The notes under the pieces: model-generated
Told to the model about the DNA's origin: nothing
The model's input: only the letters and a program-made list of their open reading frames with translations
Databases searched by the model: none
In this document: in pieces, positions 1 through 5,567 of the stretch
Layout of the letters: every line of letters begins with the position of its first letter
Numbering within the stretch: the stretch's first letter is position 1
Position numbers and translations under genes: made by a program
Assembly (NCBI GenBank): GCA_900299065.1
Contig: OMIJ01000056.1
Location: forward strand, 1-9,100
Reading direction: 5' to 3'
From: Hyphomicrobiales bacterium
GTDB lineage: Bacteria; Pseudomonadota; Alphaproteobacteria; Rhizobiales; Beijerinckiaceae
Length of the DNA stretch: 9,100 bases

Positions 1-52
1 CATACGAGATAGCGTAGCGTCTCGTGGGCTCGGAGATGTGTATAAGAGACAG
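1..52. other. Illumina Nextera P7-side adapter (artefact)
   Basis: This is not genomic sequence. It reads as the end of the P7 flow-cell oligo (1-10), an 8-base index (11-18, which I recall as Nextera index N709), and the Nextera read-2 transposase adapter (19-52). The adapter ends in the 19-bp Tn5 mosaic end at 34-52. Position 53 is the first genomic base. In the frame of the first gene the adapter translates to MYKRQ from a GTG at 38, a well-known contaminant N-terminus, so that apparent start must be discarded. Confidence 0.98.
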
Positions 53-886
53 GTCACTGACAATGCCGGTGGTATTGCCGAAATGGCTGGCCTGCCCAAG
101 GAAGTGCGTCATTCAACTGATGCGCTCGATGCGGTTGGTAATACCACAAAGGCTGTGACCAAGGGCTATGCGATTGGCTCGGCCGGTTTGGGCGCGCTGG
201 TTCTCTTTGCAGCCTACACCAATGACCTCACAGCTTTCACCAAAGCGGGTCTGCCTTACTTCAAGGATATGGGTGTCGTCTCCTTCGATCTCTCCAACCC
301 CTATGTGGTGGCTGGTCTGATCTTTGGTGGTCTGATCCCCTATTTGTTTGGTGGCATTGCCATGACGGCAGTGGGTCGTGCAGCTGGATCGGTGGTTGTG
401 GAAGTGCGTCGCCAGTTCCGCGAAATGCCTGGCATTATGGCTGGCACACAGCGTCCTGATTATGGCCGCGCCGTGGACATGCTCACCCGAGCAGCTATCA
501 AGGAAATGATCGTCCCGTCCTTGCTGCCTGTGCTGGCTCCGTTCGTTGCTTATTTCGGTGTCTATTGGATCTCCGGTTCCAAGGCTTCGGGTTTCGCGGC
601 TCTGGGTGCTATGTTGCTGGGTGTGATCGTCAATGGCCTTTTCGTTGCCATTTCGATGACATCAGGTGGCGGCGCTTGGGATAATGCCAAGAAGAGCTTC
701 GAAGATGGCTTTATCGATCAGGATGGCGTCAAGCATCTCAAGGGTTCGGATGCGCATAAGGCTTCTGTGACCGGCGATACTGTCGGCGACCCCTACAAGG
801 ATACGGCTGGTCCGGCCGTCAATCCGGCGATCAAGATCACCAATATTGTGGCCTTGTTGCTGCTGGCCATTCTGGCCCACGGCTGA
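53..886 (+). CDS. hppA: K+-independent H+-translocating membrane pyrophosphatase, C-terminal part
   Basis: HppA hydrolyses cytoplasmic pyrophosphate and pumps protons across the inner membrane. Only the last 277 residues are present; family members are about 670-720 residues with some 16 membrane helices, so well over half is missing because the contig starts here. Visible family motifs are DNAGGIAEM at native residues 3-11, DALDAVGNTTKAVTKG at 23-38, GGAWDNAKK near 204-212, and TGDTVGDPYKDTAGPAVNP in the last cytosolic loop. The Asp and Lys residues of these motifs bind Mg-pyrophosphate. About five hydrophobic helices are visible, the last ending in LLLLAILAHG at the C-terminus. Lys33 (codon 149-151) in GNTTKA, where K+-dependent enzymes have Ala, marks the K+-independent H+-pumping class. 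The stop at 884-886 is followed directly by a strong terminator, so this is the last gene of its transcript. The true start lies outside the window. Confidence 0.96.
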   Translation, partial: VTDNAGGIAEMAGLPKEVRHSTDALDAVGNTTKAVTKGYAIGSAGLGALVLFAAYTNDLTAFTKAGLPYFKDMGVVSFDLSNPYVVAGLIFGGLIPYLFGGIAMTAVGRAAGSVVVEVRRQFREMPGIMAGTQRPDYGRAVDMLTRAAIKEMIVPSLLPVLAPFVAYFGVYWISGSKASGFAALGAMLLGVIVNGLFVAISMTSGGGAWDNAKKSFEDGFIDQDGVKHLKGSDAHKASVTGDTVGDPYKDTAGPAVNPAIKITNIVALLLLAILAHG

Positions 887-903
887 GATAACCAAATGAG
901 ATA

Positions 904-924
904 GGGAGCGGTTCCCCCGCTCCC
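904..924 (+). repeat. GC-rich hairpin after hppA
   Basis: GGGAGCGG (904-911) pairs with CCGCTCCC (917-924) around a five-base loop. It lies 17 bases after the hppA stop and just before the terminator. There is no T run directly after it (TTAAAC follows), so alone it is not a classic intrinsic terminator. It may protect the hppA mRNA 3' end or help pausing. Confidence 0.6.
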
Positions 925-931
925 TTAAACA

Positions 932-961
932 AAAAACCCGCTGATGCCTCAGCGGGTTTTT
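932..961. terminator. Bidirectional intrinsic terminator between hppA and bamE
   Basis: AAAAACCCGCTGA (932-944) pairs perfectly with TCAGCGGGTTTTT (949-961) around TGCC. The stem has a GC-rich core with an A run on one side and a T run on the other, so it gives a U-tailed hairpin in both directions. It lies between two convergent genes and can end both hppA (+) and bamE (-) transcripts. Confidence 0.93.
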
Positions 962-994
962 ATTGGTTTGAAGGAAAGGCTTGTTTGGTTCAGA

Positions 995-1468
995 TCAGAA
1001 CTTCAGCAAGCCTTGCATCGCATTGCGCACGAAAGAGGGCTCGCTACCCGCCGTTGGTGTTGTGCGGGAGACGAAATCGAACAATTTGCCGTCCTGCATG
1101 CCGTAATTAGCGACCCTCTCGACCTTATTGGCCTTGGTGAAATAAATCGCCAGAACGCGCTGATCCGTTACTTCCTGACGGCTGAAGGCCAATTGCCGAT
1201 TCGTTTGCTGGCTAATGTAATACCAGGCACTCCCCCCTATGGTTGAGGTGGTCGAAGGTGTGCCCATAATGCTAAGTACTTGCTCGGCGGAGGTTCCGGC
1301 TTTGATCTTTTCCAATGCCTGATCATCGATCTGATAGCCACGAGGAACATCACCATCATAAGACAAGCAACCGCCCAGACTGATCAGCAGGGCAGCAGAG
1401 GCCAAGAGTTTAACCAGATGGCCCGTTCGTTTCGTGCGCTTGTCTATATAGGTAATTGAGCGCTGCAT
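995..1468 (-). CDS. bamE: Outer membrane protein assembly factor BamE (SmpA/OmlA lipoprotein)
   Basis: BamE is a small lipoprotein of the BAM complex, which folds beta-barrel proteins into the outer membrane from the periplasmic face. The product has 157 residues. A positively charged N-region (KRTKR near residues 10-14) is followed by a hydrophobic stretch and a lipobox LGGC with the lipidated cysteine at residue 34. The mature part carries the SmpA/OmlA fold: a helix IKAGTSAEQVLSIMGTPS, then SAWYYISQ, and beta strands such as RVLAIYFTKANKVERVANYG. The start at 1468 is supported by GGAGA five bases upstream on the minus strand. The gene is transcribed alone, convergent with hppA and divergent from the chaperone gene, an arrangement typical of alphaproteobacteria. 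It shares the terminator at 932-961. Confidence 0.92.
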   Translation of the reverse strand: MQRSITYIDKRTKRTGHLVKLLASAALLISLGGCLSYDGDVPRGYQIDDQALEKIKAGTSAEQVLSIMGTPSTTSTIGGSAWYYISQQTNRQLAFSRQEVTDQRVLAIYFTKANKVERVANYGMQDGKLFDFVSRTTPTAGSEPSFVRNAMQGLLKF

Positions 1469-1621
1469 CTGTGTCTCCAGTCAGGCCGAGGGCCGATCCG
1501 ATCCATTTGATAGCTTTTTCGGAATTTGCTTGCATCCGATCTCTGCGATGCCTAACCCCCGGTGGCATGAAAAGCAAGACGAGCAAATCAGCCTTGGCAG
1601 GATCGGAGAAGGGTTGAGCCG

Positions 1622-2158
1622 ATGATTTTCAGATTTTTCCGCGGCTCTCAGAACAGTCGCATCATTGACCAGCTACATGGCGAGGTCATGGCGGCAGCCC
1701 GCCAACCCTATTTTTTCACCCGAATGGGGGTGGCCGATAGTCTGGAGGGCCGATTTGAATGTCTGGCCCTCATGTCAACGCCTGTCATCATGGCTTTGGC
1801 GGCCCATCCTGAACCTGGCCCGCAAATGGCCCAGGATCTGACCGATGCCATTTTTGCCCATTTGGACATTGCCTTGCGGGAAACCGGGGTGAGTGATGTC
1901 GGGATTCCCAAAAAGATGAAAAAGCTGGCGCAATCCTATTTAGGGCGGGCTTCCGCCTATCGGGCGGCTCTGACAGGTCCGGATGATCAGGCTTTGCAGG
2001 CAGCTATTACCCGCAATGTCTATGGCGGCGAAGGTCTGTCTGCAGCTGATTTAACCAGATATGTCAGAGCTTGTGCGCATGAACTGGCGGACCTGCCTTT
2101 GGCATCCTATGTTTCAGGTCATGCGCCTTTCCCCAGCGCAGAGCAATTCTTTACCTAA
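1622..2158 (+). CDS. Ubiquinol-cytochrome c chaperone family protein (Cbp3/UQCC1-like)
   Basis: This 178-residue protein matches the bacterial family related to mitochondrial Cbp3/UQCC1, which assists synthesis and assembly of cytochrome b in the bc1 complex. Family features visible are the entry segment VMAAARQPYFFTRMGVADS, then LEGRFECLAL, the helical DAIFAHLDIALRETGVSD, the basic PKKMKKLAQSYLGRASAY, and TRNVYGG near residue 130. The protein lacks a signal peptide and membrane segments, so it probably acts at the cytoplasmic face of the inner membrane. The ATG at 1622 has a strong ribosome site GGAGAAGGG eight bases upstream. Seven bases separate its stop from the DUF177 start, suggesting co-transcription and translational coupling. 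Assignment is by remembered family motifs. The bacterial role is inferred from the mitochondrial homologue. Confidence 0.88.
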   Translation: MIFRFFRGSQNSRIIDQLHGEVMAAARQPYFFTRMGVADSLEGRFECLALMSTPVIMALAAHPEPGPQMAQDLTDAIFAHLDIALRETGVSDVGIPKKMKKLAQSYLGRASAYRAALTGPDDQALQAAITRNVYGGEGLSAADLTRYVRACAHELADLPLASYVSGHAPFPSAEQFFT

Positions 2159-2165
2159 AGGCCTG

Positions 2166-2765
2166 ATGCGCATGCGTGAAAGATCCCAATCGGTCCCGGC
2201 GAGCCCTAATCCCCTTGTGCGGACGTTCAATACGCTTGAATTGCAACGGGATCGTTCAGCTGAAGTTGATATTGCAGCCAAGCCTGAGGAGAAGGCGGCT
2301 ATTGCGCAAATGATTGGTGTTGAGGCGGTTGATAGCCTTACCGCTCATTTCAAGGTGACGCGTCTGGCGCGCAGTGTCATGCATGTTGAAGGCGAGGTGC
2401 ATGCCCGACTGGTGCGTCTGTGCGGGGTGAGCCTCGAGCCCTTCGAAGTAGAAGTGACGGAGCCCGTTGATTTGAAATTCGCGCCTGAAAACAGTGCTGT
2501 TGCGCCCGGAAAGGAAGACGCCGCCATCGCCGAATCCTTGATCCTTTCGATGGATGAAGATCCACCCGATCCGATCATTGATGGCAAAATTGATCTTGGG
2601 GCGGTGAGTGTTGAATTTGTCGCTTTGGGGCTGGATCCTTATCCACGCAAGCCTGGCATTGAATTTGACCATGCCGCTTTGCAACCAGATTCGCAGCCAA
2701 CGGATTCCCCCTTTTCTGTTTTGGCCGGATTGCGTTCAACTCCCCCCAAAAAGTCAGGCCCTTAG
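2166..2765 (+). CDS. DUF177 / YceD-family protein
   Basis: This is a 199-residue DUF177 protein; family member YceD is implicated in 23S rRNA accumulation. Recognisable parts are an N-terminal segment with PLVRTFNT, a central strand pair ending in RLCGVSLEPFEVEVTEPVDL, an acidic stretch, then DPPDPIIDGKIDLGAVSVE and LGLDPYPRKPGIEF, the most conserved block. The frame stays open upstream to 2061, but that would overlap the chaperone gene by almost 100 bases. I place the start at 2166, which has AAAGG four bases upstream; the ATG at 2172 is an alternative. In many bacteria DUF177 is followed by rpmF and then plsX; here rpmF is absent and plsX follows directly. A hairpin overlaps the stop codon. 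Confidence 0.88.
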   Translation: MRMRERSQSVPASPNPLVRTFNTLELQRDRSAEVDIAAKPEEKAAIAQMIGVEAVDSLTAHFKVTRLARSVMHVEGEVHARLVRLCGVSLEPFEVEVTEPVDLKFAPENSAVAPGKEDAAIAESLILSMDEDPPDPIIDGKIDLGAVSVEFVALGLDPYPRKPGIEFDHAALQPDSQPTDSPFSVLAGLRSTPPKKSGP

Positions 2766-2778
2766 CCTGACTGTGGGG
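2743..2778. repeat. Hairpin overlapping the DUF177 stop codon
   Basis: AGTCAGGC (2752-2759) pairs with GCCTGACT (2765-2772) around CCTTA, and the flanking C run (2743-2747) can extend the pairing with GGGG (2775-2778). On the plus strand no T run follows, so it is not an obvious terminator for this operon. On the minus strand the stem is followed by TTTTT, which looks like an intrinsic terminator, although no minus-strand gene is visible nearby. Confidence 0.55.
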
Positions 2779-2884
2779 AGCGCACTTCTTTGGATTGCGT
2801 TTCCAATTCAAGCGTTTATTGTCCCCTGCGGTTAGCGAGTCTGGCCATGCTGGCGCATGCGCCCATGAGGGAGTTCAAGATCCA

Positions 2885-3943
2885 ATGGGGAAAGCCGTTC
2901 GCATAGCCCTCGATGCCATGGGCGGTGATCACGGTCCCACAGTGGTGCTGCCGGGTGCGGCGCTGGCGCTGCAAAAATATCCTGACATTTCTTTCATTTT
3001 GTACGGTGATGAAGCTGTTCTGGCGCCTATACTGGCGCAATATCCAGCGCTTGCTGCCAGCAGCACGATTATTCATGCCAGCGTGGCTATTGATATGGGC
3101 GACAAGCCTAGCCAGGCTTTGAGGAAAGGTCTGCGCGTCTCTTCCATGTGGATGGCGATTGAGGCCATCAAAAAAGGCGAGGCGGATGTCAGTGTTTCAG
3201 CCGGAAATACGGGCGCGCTGATGGCCATGTCCAAAGTCTGTCTGAATACGATGGCGCCGATAGATCGGCCAGCGATTGCATGTTTATGGCCAAATGTGCG
3301 GGGTGAGTCCATTGTATTGGATGTTGGGGCTTCGATTGGTGCTGACGCGCAACATCTGGTTGATCTGGCCATTATGGGCGCAGCCATGGCGCAGATTGTG
3401 CTGAATGTCGCGCGTCCCAGTGTGGGTTTGCTCAATGTCGGCGTTGAAGAGATCAAGGGCATTGAGGAAGTGAAGGCGGCCAGTCGAATTTTAAGAGAGG
3501 CTCAGATTCCGTCTTTAAGCTACCACGGTTTTGTCGAAGGCGATGACATTGGCCAGGGTATTGTCAATGTGGTCGTGACAGAAGGCTTCACCGGTAATAT
3601 TGCCTTGAAAACGGCAGAGGGTACGGCCAAACAGATTGGTACTTATCTGCGCGAGGCCCTGTCGGGTTCATGGCTCTCAAAAATAGGCTATCTTCTGGCG
3701 CGCGGGGCTTTTGCAACACTGCGTCAAAAGATGGATCCACGGCGCGCCAATGGCGGAGTCTTTTTGGGGCTTAATGGCATTGTCATTAAAAGCCATGGGG
3801 GGGCGGATGCTTTGGGCTTTTGTGGCGCTGTCGAAATCGCCTATCAAATGGCACAGCATGATTTGCTTGCACGGATTCGTGATACGATGGCTCAGAGTCA
3901 GGATGGTCGCCAACCGGCAGCTGAGCCCTCTGTTCAAAGCTAG
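2885..3943 (+). CDS. plsX: Phosphate acyltransferase PlsX
   Basis: PlsX converts acyl-ACP and phosphate to acyl-phosphate, the donor used by PlsY to make lysophosphatidic acid in phospholipid synthesis. It is a soluble, membrane-associated enzyme. The product has 352 residues, the usual length. Motifs are IALDAMGGDHGP at residues 7-18, VSAGNTGALMA near 103-113, APIDRPAIA, VVVTEGFTGNIALKT, and the C-terminal NGGVFLGLNGIVIKSHGGAD. The frame is open upstream to 2795, but homologues begin close to the MGKAVRIALDAMGGD segment, so I use the ATG at 2885. A purine-rich AGGGAG (2868-2873) lies 11 bases before it, a slightly long spacing. It is followed by fabH after 29 bases, the classic plsX-fabH pairing. 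Confidence 0.96.
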   Translation: MGKAVRIALDAMGGDHGPTVVLPGAALALQKYPDISFILYGDEAVLAPILAQYPALAASSTIIHASVAIDMGDKPSQALRKGLRVSSMWMAIEAIKKGEADVSVSAGNTGALMAMSKVCLNTMAPIDRPAIACLWPNVRGESIVLDVGASIGADAQHLVDLAIMGAAMAQIVLNVARPSVGLLNVGVEEIKGIEEVKAASRILREAQIPSLSYHGFVEGDDIGQGIVNVVVTEGFTGNIALKTAEGTAKQIGTYLREALSGSWLSKIGYLLARGAFATLRQKMDPRRANGGVFLGLNGIVIKSHGGADALGFCGAVEIAYQMAQHDLLARIRDTMAQSQDGRQPAAEPSVQS

Positions 3944-3972
3944 GAATTGACTTTTCGGATTGGGATTTAACC

Positions 3973-4962
3973 GTGTCTGCACACACAAAACATTTGCGAT
4001 CCGTTGTTCTGGGTGTTGGCTCCTATTTGCCGCAACGCTGCGTCACCAATGCTGAATTGGAAAAGACCGTCGATACGAGCGATGAATGGATTGTTCAACG
4101 CACCGGTATTCGCCAGCGTTATTTTGCGGCCGAAGGCGAGACGACATCCATGCTCGCAACCCAAGCCGCGCGTGCCGCCATGCAAGCGGCGGGCGTTGGG
4201 CCCGAAGATATTGATCTAGTCATCCTCGCAACATCAACTCCAGATTATACTTTTCCAGCCAGTGCAACACAGGTACAGGCAGCCTTGGGGATTACTCGCG
4301 GTGTAGCCTTTGATTTGCAAGCTGTGTGTTCAGGCTTTGTGTTTGCCGTCACCACTGCGGATAAATTTCTCACCAGCGGTTCGCACAAGCGTGCTTTGGT
4401 GATTGGCGCTGAAACTTTTTCGCGTCTGCTCGATTGGAATGATCGCACGACATGTGTGTTATTTGGTGATGGGGCAGGGGCGCTTGTGCTAGAGGCGCAG
4501 GAGGCCAGCGGCACCATGGGTGGTCGCGGCATATTGACAACGCATTTGCGCTCGGATGGGCGGCATCGCGAAAAGCTTTATGTTGATGGCGGTGTATCAA
4601 CAACGCAAACCATTGGTCATTTGCGCATGGCCGGTCGGGATGTTTTCAAACATGCTGTTGGTATGGTTACCGATGTGATGAGCGATGCCTTTGCGGCAAC
4701 TGGTTATAGTGCCCAGGATCTGAAATGGTTTGTTCCGCATCAGGCGAATGAACGCATTATTGATGCCTCTGCAGAGAAGCTTGGTATCCGTCCTGATCAA
4801 ATTATCAAGACAGTTCAATTGCATGGAAATACTTCTGCCGCTTCAATTCCCCTCGCCCTATCGGTCGGCTGTGCTGATGGGCGCATTCGTCAAGGCGACC
4901 TCGTCATGATCGAGGCCATGGGTGGCGGCTTCACTTGGGGCTCTGCGCTTATCAGATGGTAG
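3973..4962 (+). CDS. fabH: Beta-ketoacyl-ACP synthase III (FabH)
   Basis: FabH starts type II fatty acid synthesis by condensing acetyl-CoA (or another short acyl-CoA) with malonyl-ACP. The 329-residue length is typical. The catalytic triad is visible: Cys119 in LQAVCSGF, His256 in VPHQAN, and Asn286 in LHGNTSAASIP. Other family motifs are TSDEWIVQRTGIRQR (35-49), GDGAGALVLE, and the C-terminal MGGGFTWGS. Translation starts at a GTG (3973) with GGGA seven bases upstream; no ATG fits the known N-terminus. It follows plsX closely and is probably transcribed with it, pairing fatty acid initiation with phospholipid entry. Substrate preference cannot be read from the sequence. Confidence 0.96.
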   Translation: MSAHTKHLRSVVLGVGSYLPQRCVTNAELEKTVDTSDEWIVQRTGIRQRYFAAEGETTSMLATQAARAAMQAAGVGPEDIDLVILATSTPDYTFPASATQVQAALGITRGVAFDLQAVCSGFVFAVTTADKFLTSGSHKRALVIGAETFSRLLDWNDRTTCVLFGDGAGALVLEAQEASGTMGGRGILTTHLRSDGRHREKLYVDGGVSTTQTIGHLRMAGRDVFKHAVGMVTDVMSDAFAATGYSAQDLKWFVPHQANERIIDASAEKLGIRPDQIIKTVQLHGNTSAASIPLALSVGCADGRIRQGDLVMIEAMGGGFTWGSALIRW

Positions 4963-4985
4963 ATAGTTGAGCGGCTAATCAGCAT

Positions 4986-5020
4986 TTGACAAAAATCAAC
5001 ATTGTGTTTGATATAGATAT
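4986..5020 (+). promoter_or_regulatory. Putative sigma70-type promoter of ihfA
   Basis: A perfect TTGACA (4986-4991) lies upstream of an AT-rich -10 region around 5009-5020 (TGATATAGATAT). The best -10 placement is unclear: TGATAT gives a 17-base spacer. The stretch from here to the ihfA start is markedly AT-rich, including a T run at 5028-5048, in contrast to neighbouring coding sequence. It suggests ihfA is transcribed independently of fabH. Confidence 0.55.
4994..5006 (+). promoter_or_regulatory. Candidate IHF binding site in the ihfA promoter
   Basis: AATCAACATTGTG fits the IHF consensus WATCAANNNNTTR at all but one defined position (G for T at 5004). It falls between the -35 and -10 elements of the putative ihfA promoter, where binding could repress transcription. 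IHF genes are autoregulated in E. coli, so this is plausible, but the consensus is short and the site is inferred only. Confidence 0.35.
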
Positions 5021-5065
5021 GTTCGTAAATTTTTTTATTTTTTATTCATTATTGGATTCATTCTC

Positions 5066-5332
5066 ATGGACAAATTGGTCAATCACGCACCCAATGGTAA
5101 GACTGTCACTCGCTCTGATCTGACCGATGCTGTCATGCGTCAGGTCGGATTGTCTCGCTCTGAATCTTCTTCGCTTGTCGAGCTCGTGCTCGATGAGATT
5201 TCCGAGGCGGTGACTCGCGGCGAAAATGTGAAATTGTCCTCCTTTGGCTCTTTCCTTGTTCGCTCCAAAGGCGAGCGCATAGGGCGCAATCCCAAGACCG
5301 GGATTGAAGTACCTATTACCCCCGTCGGGTGA
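5066..5332 (+). CDS. ihfA: Integration host factor subunit alpha, C-terminus lost by frame break
   Basis: IHF-alpha pairs with IHF-beta to bind and sharply bend DNA in recombination, replication and transcription. The first 86 residues match the family: GKTVTRSDL and VGLSRSESSSLVELVLDEI (dimer helices), VKLSSFGSFLVR, then the DNA-binding arm ERIGRNPKTGIEVPITP with the intercalating Pro at residue 76. The frame then ends abruptly after P86 with VG and a TGA, giving 88 residues instead of about 100. One extra C in the five-C run at 5319-5323 would join it to the missing end read in the -1 frame (5323-5382). The start ATG at 5066 has only a weak ribosome site (GGA at 5054-5056). The gene sits between fabH and a MerR gene, as in other alphaproteobacteria. 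The break may be a sequencing or assembly error, or a true mutation. Confidence 0.9.
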   Translation: MDKLVNHAPNGKTVTRSDLTDAVMRQVGLSRSESSSLVELVLDEISEAVTRGENVKLSSFGSFLVRSKGERIGRNPKTGIEVPITPVG

Positions 5333-5382
5333 TGGTGTTCAAACCCTCGAATATTTTGAAAGATCGAGTGAATAATGGCTAG
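5323..5382 (+). pseudogene. Out-of-frame C-terminal end of ihfA
   Basis: Read one frame back from the main ihfA frame, these bases encode RRVMVFKPSNILKDRVNNG and then TAG (5380-5382). This is the expected C-terminal strand and last helix of IHF-alpha. Joined after P86 it gives a normal 105-residue protein. The terminator begins only seven bases after this stop, which fits it being the original gene end. Confidence 0.88.
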
Positions 5383-5389
5383 CATGAAA

Positions 5390-5415
5390 GCCCGGTCGCT
5401 TTGGCCGGGTCTTTT
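5390..5415 (+). terminator. Intrinsic terminator after ihfA
   Basis: CCCGG (5391-5395) pairs with CCGGG (5405-5409), extended by wobble pairs at 5390/5410 and 5396/5404 and a C-G pair at 5397/5403, leaving a GCTTT loop. CTTTT follows (5411-5415). It sits just downstream of the restored ihfA stop and separates ihfA from the MerR gene. Confidence 0.75.
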
Positions 5416-5525
5416 GAGTTAGTTTTCTTGGAGTTTTGACCGGACTAGGCGGGTCATCTTCTAACGGTACGCTGTTGGGGATAGGTCTTTTTATACACTG
5501 ATCTCAAATTGTTCCCTGCGCCTGT

Positions 5526-5555
5526 TTGATTTATCAAGGTTGATATTGGCTTGAT
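5526..5555 (+). promoter_or_regulatory. Repeated TTGAT motifs upstream of the MerR gene
   Basis: TTGAT occurs at 5526-5530, 5540-5544 and 5551-5555, and the first forms an inverted pair with ATCAA (5533-5537; TTGAT-TT-ATCAA). MerR-type regulators bind dyads in promoter regions, often their own, so this may be an operator. I cannot identify convincing -35/-10 elements with it. Confidence 0.3.
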
Positions 5556-5567
5556 AAGGGCAGTGAC

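Noticed and set aside
38..52. GTG start giving HppA an N-terminus of MYKRQ, and the same for the GGDEF protein at 9088-9074
   Set aside because: These codons lie in the Nextera adapter. Both proteins are truncated by contig ends.
944..1246. Plus-strand 100-residue frame opposite bamE
   Set aside because: It begins inside the bidirectional terminator and is antisense to bamE.
2061..2165. Upstream extension of the DUF177 frame to an ATG at 2061
   Set aside because: It would overlap the chaperone coding region by 98 bases, lacks family similarity, and a ribosome site precedes the ATG at 2166.
2256..2684. Minus-strand 142-residue frame opposite DUF177
   Set aside because: No recognisable domain, no ribosome site, and it is antisense to a well-supported gene.
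2795..2884. Upstream extension of the plsX frame by 30 residues
   Set aside because: PlsX proteins begin next to the ALDAMGGDHG motif; the extension uses a non-ATG start and has no family similarity.
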